Origin: JBBSEZ01 sp038239195
Lineage (GTDB): Bacteria; Planctomycetota; Planctomycetia; Gemmatales; Gemmataceae
NCBI GenBank assembly: GCA_038239195.1
Contig: JBBSEZ010000067.1
Span: forward strand, 1 to 29,170
Direction of reading: 5' to 3'
DNA length: 29,170 bases
Shown one piece after another: positions 1-7,842 of the stretch. Made by a program: the position numbers and the translations under genes. Within the stretch, counting starts at the first letter, position 1. Each line of letters begins with the position of its first letter. Under the pieces are notes generated by a model that searched no databases, was not told where the DNA came from, and saw only the letters and a list, made by a program, of their open reading frames with translations.

Positions 1-2
1 AC

Positions 3-149
3 ACCTGCCACCATCGGACGCAGGTGCAGACGTGGCTGCGCCTGGCGGGGCGGACGGTCCCGCCGATCTACGGGCCTTCCGGCGACGTGAAGTGGGACGA
101 GGCCGATCCGACCTATTCGGTGGAGGCAGCCAGGCGGGGCGGCCGGTAG
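3..149 (+). CDS. DinB-like protein, C-terminal end (partial)
   Basis: Only the last 48 codons lie in the window; the frame is open from base 3 and ends with TAG at 147-149. The visible part has an HHRTQV motif followed by WLRLAG and a proline-rich turn (VPPIYG). This resembles the C-terminal helix of DinB/YfiT-type four-helix proteins, where a His in an HRxQ motif is the third metal ligand. Codon use is GC-rich at third positions, as in a real gene here. The stop is two bases from the stop of the convergent gene at 152, so the two genes are packed tail to tail. The DinB assignment rests on a short stretch and is tentative; that it is a coding end is more secure. Confidence 0.55.
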   Translation, partial: TCHHRTQVQTWLRLAGRTVPPIYGPSGDVKWDEADPTYSVEAARRGGR

Positions 150-151
150 GA

Positions 152-469
152 TCACCGGCCCTCGGCGTTTCGAGCCGCCAGTTCGCGCTTTCGCTCTGCC
201 GTGTACGCCCACCACGGCCTTTTCGGCTCCCCCGCCATGAATCGAACGGCGGCGATGAACGTGTCGAGCAAGCACGGGTCATGGTGCGAGCCGGTGATTC
301 GGCAGAGCTCGTCGTACATCGCGTAGGGGTCGCGCCCCAGCAAATCGCCCGGCGATGCGATCCCCAGTCGCCGAAGGCCCGCGGCGACGGTGGGGCCGAC
401 GTTGGGCACGTCTTCGAGCCGGGCGAGCTCGGGCCCTTGACGGGAAGGGCCCTGTCCTGATTTCCGCAT
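152..469 (-). CDS. Helix-hairpin-helix protein of the Cdd1 ('pathogenicity locus') type
   Basis: A 105-residue protein. Residues 16-50 hold an HhH-like segment (LEDVPNVGPTVAAGLRRLGI) followed by SPGDLLGRDPYAMYDELCRITG and a conserved HDPCLLDTF stretch. This order (HhH, GRDP, CxxTG, DxCxLD) is that of the small Cdd1 family. The HhH fold suggests nucleic-acid or protein binding, but the family has no well-established function despite its name. The ATG at 467-469 follows a G-rich stretch (GGGGGG) at usable spacing. It lies 31 bases downstream of the acetyltransferase gene on the same strand, so the two are probably co-transcribed. Confidence 0.82.
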   Translation of the reverse strand: MRKSGQGPSRQGPELARLEDVPNVGPTVAAGLRRLGIASPGDLLGRDPYAMYDELCRITGSHHDPCLLDTFIAAVRFMAGEPKRPWWAYTAERKRELAARNAEGR

Positions 470-500
470 CCTTTTCCCCCCCGGTTTCTCTCAGCGCGAT

Positions 501-1247
501 TCACACCGCGTCGAAGGGCGGCGGGTACTGCACCCTCCCCTTCACGCCGTCCAGCGCGCCGGCCACCAGTTCGAGCGCCATGAATGCCTCCCCGGCGAAC
601 GGCGACTCCAGCCGTGCCGCAAGGTCGGGCCGGAAGCCGAATCGCCGGTAGAAGTGCGGATGGCCCAGGACGACCACGATGCGGTGGCCCTGTTCCCGGC
701 ACGCCTCCAGCCCCTGGCGAACCAGCGCCGTGCCGACCCCCTGATTCTGGTGCGCCGGCAGTACGGCGAGCGGGGCCAGGGCCAGGGCCGCGACCGTTCC
801 GGCCTCGCCGACGATCGGCAGGTCGCTGAAGAGGAGGTGGCCGACGACCTGACCGGCTTGCACGGCGACCAGCGACAGGCGGACAAAGTCGCCAGCTCGC
901 AGAGCGCCCACGAGGCGGGCCTCGTTGTCCTGGCCGAACGCGCCCCGGTTGACGTGCTGGATGGCGTCGCGGTCGGCGGCGGTTTCGGGCCGGAGCACTG
1001 GAAGGCTGGCAGGCACCGCAACGAACGCTCCCCCGGCTCGCACGACGATCGGCTCAGCGAGCTCCACCCAGCCGCCGTCGCCCACGAGTGCGGTCGCCAG
1101 CAGGCCCAGCCGTTCGCCGGTTTCGGGCACCATCTCGAACACCGACACCCGCCGCCCCGCCTCGACGCCCTCCAGGTGGAAGCGCGGGACGATCCGGTCG
1201 TCGGCGAAGCGGAAGGTGAAGCAAGGGTCTTGGTACAGCGGGAGCAT
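501..1247 (-). CDS. GNAT-family N-acetyltransferase with N-terminal extension
   Basis: A 248-residue protein. The GNAT domain covers about residues 83-225: beta-strand LPVLRPETAADRDAI, an acetyl-CoA pyrophosphate-binding loop at 167-172 (QNQGVG, the Q/RxxGxG/A motif), and the late VVLGHPHFYRRFGF motif typical of the YhbS-like branch that acetylates small molecules. Residues 1-80 form a separate mostly beta segment with no family I recognise. I chose the ATG at 1245-1247 over an upstream in-frame start at 1397 because a GAAAGG ribosome-binding site lies just before it and the additional 50 residues are low-complexity Pro/Arg/Ala. It is the first gene of a likely two-gene unit with the Cdd1-like gene. 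The substrate cannot be predicted. Confidence 0.85.
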   Translation of the reverse strand: MLPLYQDPCFTFRFADDRIVPRFHLEGVEAGRRVSVFEMVPETGERLGLLATALVGDGGWVELAEPIVVRAGGAFVAVPASLPVLRPETAADRDAIQHVNRGAFGQDNEARLVGALRAGDFVRLSLVAVQAGQVVGHLLFSDLPIVGEAGTVAALALAPLAVLPAHQNQGVGTALVRQGLEACREQGHRIVVVLGHPHFYRRFGFRPDLAARLESPFAGEAFMALELVAGALDGVKGRVQYPPPFDAV

Positions 1248-1608
1248 GACGAGGGCCTTTCGAAGAGACGAATGGGGCCAGGGCGCGGCGGGCCCTGGAC
1301 ACCGAACCAGATTGCTCGGCGGGCCTGCGAGTGGGCGCTCGGGGGCCCAGGGGCCACGTGCTCGACGGCAGGCCGACGTGGCGGGTTGCTCCAGCATCGC
1401 AAGTCATTGCCAGGTTGTCTCTTGCTCCAGCACGAAGAGCCCCGTGGAGCGCTGGAACGAGACGCAGCGGCACATTGGAACAACAAGTTATCCGAGCCCC
1501 AGGGAAGACTATAGGGGCGTTCGGCTGCCTGGCGGAATGGGCCCTTGCCCCGGCCTGCATCGTACAGCCTGCGGGAGCTTCCCATCAACGGCGACGGTGG
1601 CCTGACGG
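1248..1608. other. Non-coding gap of about 360 bases
   Basis: I see no convincing gene between the acetyltransferase start and the ankyrin remnant. It should hold the promoter of the minus-strand acetyltransferase, but no clear -35/-10 pair stands out. The 11-base word TTGCTCCAGCA occurs twice at about 1385-1425. Around 1427-1470 a sequence rich in GTTCCAGCG/CTGGAACG half-sites suggests a degenerate intergenic repeat. The open frames here are high-GC chance frames. Confidence 0.4.
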
Positions 1609-1958
1609 GTGGATGCAGAGGGTCAGGCCGGCATCCCGGTCTCAACAGGGCGAACATCCCCGCTGATGAATGCCGTCCAGGCCCGGAGCGTCGAGCAAGT
1701 CGCCTTCCTCTTGGATCGAGGCGCGAGCCCAGACGCAGCGGGCCAGCGGGGCTTCACGACGTTGCACCGTGCGGCCGAGATGGGGGCCACGGAGATCGTT
1801 CAGCCCTTGCTCGATCGGGGCGCCCAGGGACACGCCCCGCGGTCCTTGGCGGAGGCGAGAGGGCAATCGTCGATTACTGGGCGCCCGGTAGCAGGAAGAC
1901 GGCCCCATTCCTTGGTGCCATTCACCAGGGATACGGCGGCCCCACCATCGGCGGATAG
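1609..1958 (+). pseudogene. Ankyrin-repeat gene remnant (deleted and frameshifted)
   Basis: The frame beginning near 1609 encodes about two ankyrin repeats: SPLMNAVQARSVEQVAFLL, DRGASPDA, then GFTTLHRAAEMGATEIVQ and PLLDRGA. The next repeat is damaged. After DRGA the usual loop is missing and the sequence jumps to HAPRSLAEARG. Just afterwards, near 1863, the expected continuation (AIVDYWAPGSRK) is found only in the next frame, which then stops at 1958. No good start codon or ribosome-binding site precedes the repeats. The 3' end overlaps the end of the convergent gene at 1922. I read this as a decayed fragment; a sequencing error could explain the frameshift but not the missing loop and missing start. 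Confidence 0.6.
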
Positions 1959-2272
1959 ATCACCACGGGCCGCCGCTCGACGTAGCCCCCCACGCGCGGC
2001 GGCACCGCGTAGCGCTCGTGCCCGCGCGGCGAGATCTGTTCGCGGTAGTAGCCGGGCGTCTGCCAGAACCGGGCCGACTCCAGGGGCGTGTCGTAGCCCC
2101 AGCTCCGGCCGGCCCCCAGCGACGAGAAACTGCGGACGCGCGAGCGCGACGTCAGAAAGTGCCGATAGGCCGGGTCGAGGTTGTCCGCCGGGTAGGGTTG
2201 CTGCGCCGGCGCCGATGCGGCGAACAGCCCTCCCGCGAGCATGGCCGCCGACAAGGTCAGAATGGTCTTCAT
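1922..2272 (-). CDS. Small secreted protein of unknown function
   Basis: A 116-residue protein. Residues 1-23 are a signal peptide (MKTILTLSAAMLAGGLFAASAPAQ, with cleavage expected after APA). The mature part has no family I recognise. It is rich in Tyr, Pro and Arg and ends in a Pro/Tyr-rich tail (YPPMVGPPYPW). A strong AGGAGG lies six bases before the ATG at 2270-2272, which fixes the start. It diverges from the oxygenase gene at 2362, so their promoters share the roughly 90 bases between them. That spacer contains an AT-richer stretch (TTCTATACTAATGATC, about 2299-2314) that could carry promoter elements. Confidence 0.72.
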   Translation of the reverse strand: MKTILTLSAAMLAGGLFAASAPAQQPYPADNLDPAYRHFLTSRSRVRSFSSLGAGRSWGYDTPLESARFWQTPGYYREQISPRGHERYAVPPRVGGYVERRPVVIYPPMVGPPYPW

Positions 2273-2361
2273 GGGTGCCTCCTGTTTCGGTTCATTCCTT
2301 CTATACTAATGATCAGGGCAAATCAGGTGCCAGAGCGACACCCTCTCCAGGACGCCGACCG

Positions 2362-3198
2362 ATGACCCAACCGACCCGTTTCGCGATCCTCCCCGACCAG
2401 GACGAGCTCGATCGCCTCGGACGAGACCTGCGCTTCCACCCCTGCACCAACGAGGGCCCGCAAACGCTGACGCGCGGGCAGATCGAGCAGTTCAACCGCG
2501 ACGGCTATCTCAAGGGCCTTTGCCTCTTCGGCGAAGAGGAGGCCGAGCTCGCGCGGAAATACTTCGATGCCTTGCTGGGGAGGGTGCTGGCGGCGGGGGG
2601 CGACAGCTACTCGATCAGCACCGCCCACCTGAAGCACGGCAAGGTCTACGACCTGCTGACCCACCCGCGCGTCGTGGCGGTCGTCAAGGACTTGCTGGGC
2701 GAGGACGTGGTGGCGTGGGGCTCGCACTTCTTCTGCAAGATGCCGGGCGACGGCAAGGCGGTGGCCTGGCACCAGGACGCGAGCTACTGGCCGCTGTCTC
2801 CCTCCAAGGCGGTCACCGTCTGGCTGGCCATCGACGACGCGGACGTCGAGAACGCCTGCCTGCGCTTTTTGGCCGGCTCGCACCATCACGGCCACCTGAC
2901 CTACCGGCCCAGCGATTCGGCGGAGCACAACGTCCTCAACCAGACCATCGAGAACGCCGAGCAGTTCGGCGTGGCGGCCGACGTGGAGCTCAAGGCCGGC
3001 GAGGCGTCCGTCCACAGCGACCTGCTCCTGCATGGCTCGGAGGCAAACCGCTCGCAGCGGCGCCGCTGCGGGCTGACGCTGCGTTACTGCGCCGCGGAGG
3101 TGCGGGCGGGGTTGGGGTGGAACGCGAAGGGGGTGATCGTGAGCGGGACGGATCGGTCGGGGCACTGGGCCAACCCGCCGCGGCCGGTGGAGGATTGA
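2362..3198 (+). CDS. Phytanoyl-CoA dioxygenase (PhyH)-family Fe(II)/2-oxoglutarate oxygenase
   Basis: A 278-residue protein with the PhyH double-stranded beta-helix. The iron triad is visible as H137 and D139 in the WHQDASYW motif and a distal H224 in LLLHGSEANRS, followed by Arg residues (R230, R233-235) placed to bind 2-oxoglutarate. The family hydroxylates lipophilic or small secondary substrates using Fe(II), O2 and 2-oxoglutarate in the cytoplasm; no signal peptide is present. The substrate is not deducible, and planctomycetes carry many such paralogues. I prefer the ATG at 2362, because upstream in-frame sequence runs through the ankyrin remnant and the divergent gene's leader. It is convergent with the glycoside-hydrolase-like gene, with a palindromic repeat between them. 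Confidence 0.88.
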   Translation: MTQPTRFAILPDQDELDRLGRDLRFHPCTNEGPQTLTRGQIEQFNRDGYLKGLCLFGEEEAELARKYFDALLGRVLAAGGDSYSISTAHLKHGKVYDLLTHPRVVAVVKDLLGEDVVAWGSHFFCKMPGDGKAVAWHQDASYWPLSPSKAVTVWLAIDDADVENACLRFLAGSHHHGHLTYRPSDSAEHNVLNQTIENAEQFGVAADVELKAGEASVHSDLLLHGSEANRSQRRRCGLTLRYCAAEVRAGLGWNAKGVIVSGTDRSGHWANPPRPVED

Positions 3199-3262
3199 GG
3201 GCGGCTGGCCGATCGCAGCACCGCGCAGGGACCGGAAGCGGCCGGTTTCCCCTTGGCCCTTC

Positions 3263-3341
3263 GGCGAGCGGCAGGAAAGAGCCTACTTGTGGGACGGCTC
3301 GGGAGAGCCGTCCTACAGCAAACCAACTCCTGCGGCTCGCC
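3263..3341. repeat. Nested-palindrome repeat, copy A (single hairpin, inverted ends)
   Basis: The core is a 13-base inverted repeat with one G-T pair, 3288-3300 (TGTGGGACGGCTC) and 3305-3317, around a 4-base loop GGGA. The outer ends GGCGAGCGGCAGGA (3263-3276) and TCCTGCGGCTCGCC (3328-3341) are inverted repeats of one another at 13 of 14 positions. The element ends exactly before the stop codon (3342-3344) of the minus-strand glycoside-hydrolase-like gene and sits between convergent gene ends, where its hairpin could also terminate transcription. Confidence 0.85.
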
Positions 3342-5534
3342 TCACAGCTCCCCCACCAGCATCGCATGCACCTCCAGTGGCGGCGCCTCGCCCACCGTGA
3401 CCGCCCCTTCGCGCCTCAGCGGGACAACCTTCCCCCCCGGCTCGCAGCGCAGCGACTTCGGCGCCTCGCCGCGGAACAGCACCCGGATGCCGTGGATCGG
3501 CAGCACCTCCTCGCGCAGCGGCACCTCGGCCGCGGGCAGCCCGTGCCCTGCGGCCGTGTTCACTCCGTTGAACAGGTGAATCACTAGCCGCCGGCCCGCC
3601 CGGTCGGTCTGCACGAAGTAACTCGCCTGCACGCACAAGGGCGCGACCACCTCCACCGGAGGCGCCACCCCCGCCGCCCACTCCAGCGCCCGCGCCAGCA
3701 ACAGCCGCTGGTAAGGGTAGGCGTGGGACCACAGCCCCGCGTCCAGCGCTGCCGCGAAGTACGCGACCCGACCCTTTCCGAACGACCGCAGCACCGCCGC
3801 CGGCAGCGGCGCCCCCGCCCACCCCTCCGGCCTCATCCGCACCACCACCTCACCCGCCGCGCGCGGCTCGCTCACGGCCACCTGCGGCCCCCGGAAGTTG
3901 ACCGACCGCCCCGGCACCAGCCGGCGCAGCCGGGCGTCTCGCGTCAGCGCGTGATCGCCCCAGATCAGGAGTGCCGGCCCGCTTCGCTCCCGCCAGAACG
4001 CCTCGTCGAGCATCGGCCACTTCTGGGGGGCCTTTGGCCGGCCCCGGTAGCCGACGCCGAACAGGTCGGCGAGGGCGAAGTCGTTGCGCGGCCGGCCCAG
4101 TTCGTCGCACAGCGACGCCTCCCCCGTGGCGACCAGCCCGCCCCCGCCGCGCACGTACTCGCGAACGGCGCTCGCCTGGGCGTCGGACAGCGCGGCGGAG
4201 TTGGCCAGCACCAGCACCCGGTAACGGGCCAGCTCCTTCGCGTCGAGATCCCAGTCGTTGATTAAGGTCAGGGGAAGGTGCGCTTCGGTCGCCGCACGGA
4301 AGGCGCCGTAGACGTGGGGCAAATAGCGACCCGCAATGTCCTTGTAGGCGTAGAACTGGCGCGTCTGCTCGCTGACCAGGAGCGCCGCCCAGGGCAGCGG
4401 CCGGGCGCGCGGCAGCCAGCGCGGGCGCCGCGCCACCTCCCGCAACGACGTCTGCGCCGAGCCCTCGTGGCCGGGCCAGCTCAACGACTCGGCCGCCACG
4501 TTGCCGTTCGCCACCGCCAGCAACGAACGGGTCAGCCGCTCGTGCGCGGGGAAGCTGTCGGTCCCGGCGGGATTGCCCCGGGCCATCAGGTAGGGCTCGG
4601 AGGCGCACGGCCGATCGCCGGCCACGGCCCGCAGGTAGGCGGCGCCGAAGGCGGGGGCGACGCTGGCGCCGAAGTTGGTCTCGTCCAGCCACCACTCCTG
4701 CATCGGCAGGTCGAACAGCCGGTTGAGCCGGGTCGGCATCGCCCGCGGCGAGTGCAGCAGGTGTCCGTAACGGCCGGCGTTGACCGTCCACGACATGAGC
4801 ACCGCGTTCGCGTCGATTCCCTTGAGCCGTCTCTGGAGCTTGTGGTAGTGCTGCTCCAACTGCTCGCCGCGCCAGACCAGATACTCGCGGTAGGCCACGT
4901 CGTCGAGATCGACCTTCGCCGGGACGTTCCGCCCGCGGTCCGCGCGATAGGCCGCCTTGCAGGACGGACAGAAGCACAGCGACGGGTGGTAGTTGCCGTC
5001 GAAGGAGTAGCCGTCGAGCTTGTAGTCGCTCAGCAGTTCGGCACAGATCTCGATCAGGTAGTCGCCCCACGGGCCCAGGTTGCAGCCGAACCGCGTGCCC
5101 AGGTCGTCCTCGCGCGCCACCACCTCCAAGGCGCTCCCCCGGTCGTCGGGGTGGACGCGCCAGTCAGGATGTTTGGTCGCCAGCGCCACGGGCGGAAACG
5201 GTGGCAGGCCAAGCACTAGCTTCATCTTCAGGCGGCGACACTCGGTCGCCAGGTCGCGCAGCCGGCGGGCGTCGTCCTTGCTCAACCCGCCGCCGTCGCG
5301 CCGCAGGGGGAAGTAGGGCCAGACGACGTTGGTGTGGACCACCTGCGCCCCGGCCCGCGCCGCCGCGCTGGCCGCGCTGGGTGCGATGAACGCCATGCGG
5401 GTCACGTCCTGTACCCAGCCGGGCGGCGTCACCTCCTCGAACGCGAGCCGGGGGCCGGCAGCGCCGAAGCCCGGGGGCGCGGCCGCGAGGGCGGTAGCGC
5501 CGGCGAGGAAGGTGCGGCGCGTGACGGGCTTCAT
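3342..5534 (-). CDS. Tat-exported putative glycoside hydrolase (GHL6-like barrel plus GATase-like domain)
   Basis: A 730-residue protein. It starts with a twin-arginine signal (TRRTFLAGA, R6-R7) and an Ala-rich hydrophobic stretch, so export as a folded protein is likely. Residues about 45-375 look like a TIM barrel of the hypothetical glycosyl hydrolase GHL6 type: TNVVWPYFPL, VLGLPPFPP, DGYSFDGNYHPS with D179 at a strand end, and EWWLDET near 280-285. Residues about 380-490 match the GATase-like domain of GH42-type beta-galactosidases (ALLVSEQTRQFY, then YVRGGGGLVATGE). The last 150 residues are beta-rich. A Cys cluster (C187, C189, C192) follows the putative active-site strand and may bind metal. 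Polysaccharide or glycoside breakdown is plausible but unproven. Confidence 0.78.
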   Translation of the reverse strand: MKPVTRRTFLAGATALAAAPPGFGAAGPRLAFEEVTPPGWVQDVTRMAFIAPSAASAAARAGAQVVHTNVVWPYFPLRRDGGGLSKDDARRLRDLATECRRLKMKLVLGLPPFPPVALATKHPDWRVHPDDRGSALEVVAREDDLGTRFGCNLGPWGDYLIEICAELLSDYKLDGYSFDGNYHPSLCFCPSCKAAYRADRGRNVPAKVDLDDVAYREYLVWRGEQLEQHYHKLQRRLKGIDANAVLMSWTVNAGRYGHLLHSPRAMPTRLNRLFDLPMQEWWLDETNFGASVAPAFGAAYLRAVAGDRPCASEPYLMARGNPAGTDSFPAHERLTRSLLAVANGNVAAESLSWPGHEGSAQTSLREVARRPRWLPRARPLPWAALLVSEQTRQFYAYKDIAGRYLPHVYGAFRAATEAHLPLTLINDWDLDAKELARYRVLVLANSAALSDAQASAVREYVRGGGGLVATGEASLCDELGRPRNDFALADLFGVGYRGRPKAPQKWPMLDEAFWRERSGPALLIWGDHALTRDARLRRLVPGRSVNFRGPQVAVSEPRAAGEVVVRMRPEGWAGAPLPAAVLRSFGKGRVAYFAAALDAGLWSHAYPYQRLLLARALEWAAGVAPPVEVVAPLCVQASYFVQTDRAGRRLVIHLFNGVNTAAGHGLPAAEVPLREEVLPIHGIRVLFRGEAPKSLRCEPGGKVVPLRREGAVTVGEAPPLEVHAMLVGEL

Positions 5535-5704
5535 GGCGGGCTCCTCAAGTTGTGGCCGGGCCTCGCCACCTTATCCGCCCGCGGCGCGCGCGGCAACCGT
5601 TGCGGCACTCCCGGCCCTTGACTCGCCCGCGCCCCCGGCTAGACCAGTTCGGGCGGCATCACCTCGCCGCCCTCCGCAGGCCCGCAACACGAAGGGAAAG
5701 AGAC
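5535..5704. promoter_or_regulatory. Divergent intergenic region
   Basis: These 170 bases separate the divergent starts of the Tat-exported hydrolase and the Asp-box protein and must carry both promoters. A GAAGGGAAAG ribosome-binding site precedes the plus-strand ATG at 5705, and GGAG (in GAGGAGCCCGCC, reverse strand) precedes the minus-strand ATG at 5534. No clear sigma-70 boxes were found by eye. Confidence 0.4.
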
Positions 5705-6712
5705 ATGCGCAACCGCGTTCCGCTGAGCGGGCTGGCCCTGCTCCTGCTCGTCGGCGCCAGCCCGGCCGGGGCGGCGGAGTGGCAGGCGACGACCGCCGAA
5801 TTGCTGACGAAGGTCAAGCCGGGCTATGGTGGCCTCTCCGGGGTGGCCGTCGATCCCCGCAACGGCGACGTCTACGTCTGCGTCAGCGACCGCGGCGTCT
5901 ACCGCTCCACCGACCAGGGCCGCAACTGGAAGCTCTTCGGAGGCGCCCCGTTCAAGGGCCGCACCGAGTGGCCCGGTTCCTTCCTGATCGAGCCCGTCGG
6001 CAAGGGCAAGCGGCTGGCGGTCGCCACGGTCTACGGCGCCCCAATCGCCCTCGGCTCGACCGACGGGGCCGCCTGGAAGTTTCTCCACGCGAAGTCCCAG
6101 CACGTGGACTGGTGCGCGCTCGACTGGGGGGCCGAGCCCACCTTCGTGCTCGCGCTCAAACACGAGTCGGACGGGTTGCTGATCGCCTCGCGCGATGGCG
6201 GCAAGACCTTCCACGACGTGGGCAAGGGCTACGGGCCGGCCTGGGTGTTCGACGGCACGACCGCCGTGGTGGCCCAGATGAAGACGAAGGACCGCCCGAA
6301 GCCGGGCCTGATGCGCACCACCGACGGCGGCAAGACGTTCGCCCCCTGCGGCCCGCACCACGCCCAGGCCCTGCCGCGGTGGCACGGCGGGGCGCTCTAC
6401 TGGCTCACCGACGATGCGCTGATCGCCAGCACCGACCGAGGGGCGAACTGGAAGAAGGTCGGAGCAGTCAAGGGCGGGCGCTACGGCCCCCTCTTCGGCA
6501 AGGGCGGCAAGCACCTGTTCGTCCTGACCGGCGCCGGCATCGTGGAGAGCCGCGACGGCGGCGCTTCGTGGGGCAAGCCGATCGCCTTACCCAACGAGGT
6601 CAAGGGCGGGGGGGCGCTGACCTGGATCGACTACGACCCTACCCGGGAGGTGCTGTACGCGATGCGGATGGGCTCGCAGTTGTACAAGCTCGAGCGCAAG
6701 AGCGCCCGGTGA
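5705..6712 (+). CDS. Secreted Asp-box (BNR-repeat) beta-propeller protein
   Basis: A 335-residue protein with a signal peptide at residues 1-23 (hydrophobic LALLLLVGA, then AGAAEW). The mature part carries repeated Asp-box/BNR motifs of the form S/T-x-D-x-G-x-x-W/F: STDQGRNW, STDGAAW, SRDGGKTF, TTDGGKTF, STDRGANW and SRDGGASW. They are spaced about 40-60 residues apart, as in sialidase- or sortilin-like propellers. Asp boxes are structural turns, not an active site; no sialidase arginine triad or FRIP motif is evident. The propeller is therefore more likely a binding or scaffold domain than a proven enzyme. The ATG at 5705 was chosen because it starts the signal peptide and has a ribosome-binding site. 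Confidence 0.8.
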   Translation: MRNRVPLSGLALLLLVGASPAGAAEWQATTAELLTKVKPGYGGLSGVAVDPRNGDVYVCVSDRGVYRSTDQGRNWKLFGGAPFKGRTEWPGSFLIEPVGKGKRLAVATVYGAPIALGSTDGAAWKFLHAKSQHVDWCALDWGAEPTFVLALKHESDGLLIASRDGGKTFHDVGKGYGPAWVFDGTTAVVAQMKTKDRPKPGLMRTTDGGKTFAPCGPHHAQALPRWHGGALYWLTDDALIASTDRGANWKKVGAVKGGRYGPLFGKGGKHLFVLTGAGIVESRDGGASWGKPIALPNEVKGGGALTWIDYDPTREVLYAMRMGSQLYKLERKSAR

Positions 6713-6851
6713 CGGCGTGGGGATCGTCTCGCAGGCCCCTCGGCGGCGGCCTGGCTGCGCCGACAATCTTTCGACCTTGTGGAGCCGAAATCTTCGGATA
6801 CCATGGCGTCTTGGCGAGCCTTCCTCCCCCTGCACCGAAGCGAGCACCCTC

Positions 6852-7691
6852 ATGCCCAACGTCACCTGCCCCAACGGCCATCGCCTCCAGGTCACCGACC
6901 GCCACATCGGCCAGACCATCAAATGTCCCACCTGTCAAGCGTCGTTCGTGGCCGAGGGAGGTGGAGAGGGCTTCGCGTTCGAGGAGCCCGAAAAGACCGA
7001 AGAGAGGGGCAGTCCGTCCCGCGGCGGCAAGGGGCTGCTGCGCGGGCTCTCGCTTGCCGGGCTGGTCAACAACTTTGTCGGCAAGCCGATGCTGTTCTTC
7101 GGGCTGATTCTGGTGATCCTCGGTCGGGGCTGCGACGCGACCAGCCTGCGGTCGGTCTCGCGGAGCGATGCCCAGTATCGCCAGGCCAAGGTGGGGCTCC
7201 AGCTCGAGTGGGACGCCAAACTGTCGGCGGTGCAGCAGAAGATCGAAAAGAAGTCCCGCGAGATCTCCGAGTCGTTCGAGGGCGGGGGGAAGAGGGACGA
7301 GAAGCACCTGAACGAGATGCAGAAGGAGAAGAGCGAACTGGACAAGGAGTTGCGGAAGTTGCGGATCGAGCAATCCTCCGCGCTGGCGGAGAAGGAGAAC
7401 GGCGCCTGGAAGCCGCTGCGCGAGACGGCGATGAAGGCCTCGAACAACCACCGGATGTCGATCTACTGGTACGAGTGGCTGTTCATCTTCGGCACGGTCG
7501 TCCTTGTGGTGGGCGTGTTGACCCAGGCCTTCACCGGCCAGGGGCCCGAGCGATGGGTCGCCTACATCCTGATCGCCATCATCACGTTCAGCATCTACGT
7601 CGGCGGGGCCGCCTGGATCGAATCGATCGTCAGCTCCGCCGGCAGCGGGACGACCTCGCCCGTCGAAAGGCCCGCTCCATTCCCCCGCTGA
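6852..7691 (+). CDS. Zinc-ribbon membrane protein with coiled coil
   Basis: A 279-residue protein. Residues 6-29 form a short zinc ribbon: CPNGH at 6-10 and CPTC at 25-28, the planctomycete 'CPxGH...CPxC' type also found at the N-terminus of many unrelated planctomycete proteins. After an acidic linker there is a membrane segment at 77-91 (GKPMLFFGLILVILG), a charged coiled coil at about 112-185 (heptads rich in K, E, L and Q), and two further membrane segments at about 206-226 and 235-256. Two in-frame starts lie further upstream, but the ATG at 6852 begins exactly at the ribbon. The family has no assigned function that I know; a membrane sensor or scaffold is a guess. Confidence 0.75.
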   Translation: MPNVTCPNGHRLQVTDRHIGQTIKCPTCQASFVAEGGGEGFAFEEPEKTEERGSPSRGGKGLLRGLSLAGLVNNFVGKPMLFFGLILVILGRGCDATSLRSVSRSDAQYRQAKVGLQLEWDAKLSAVQQKIEKKSREISESFEGGGKRDEKHLNEMQKEKSELDKELRKLRIEQSSALAEKENGAWKPLRETAMKASNNHRMSIYWYEWLFIFGTVVLVVGVLTQAFTGQGPERWVAYILIAIITFSIYVGGAAWIESIVSSAGSGTTSPVERPAPFPR

Positions 7692-7706
7692 AGCGGCACG
7701 AACGTC

Positions 7707-7789
7707 CCTCCGCGGCGTTCCTCTTCGGCGGAGCGTCGCGGAGGCCGTTCCCGACAAGGCGGCGCGAGGGCCTGGAGGGAGCTCCCTCC
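7707..7789. terminator. Possible bidirectional terminator between convergent genes
   Basis: Two inverted repeats lie in the 150-base gap between convergent stops. CCTCCGCG (7707-7714) pairs with CGCGGAGG (7737-7744), and GGAGGGAGCTCCCTCC (7774-7789) is a perfect 16-base palindrome. Neither is followed by a U-tract, so intrinsic termination is uncertain. Confidence 0.35.
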
Positions 7790-7842
7790 GGAGGAAAGGC
7801 AAAAGGGGCCCGGGACGTCTCCCGCTACCCTTCCCACCAAGC

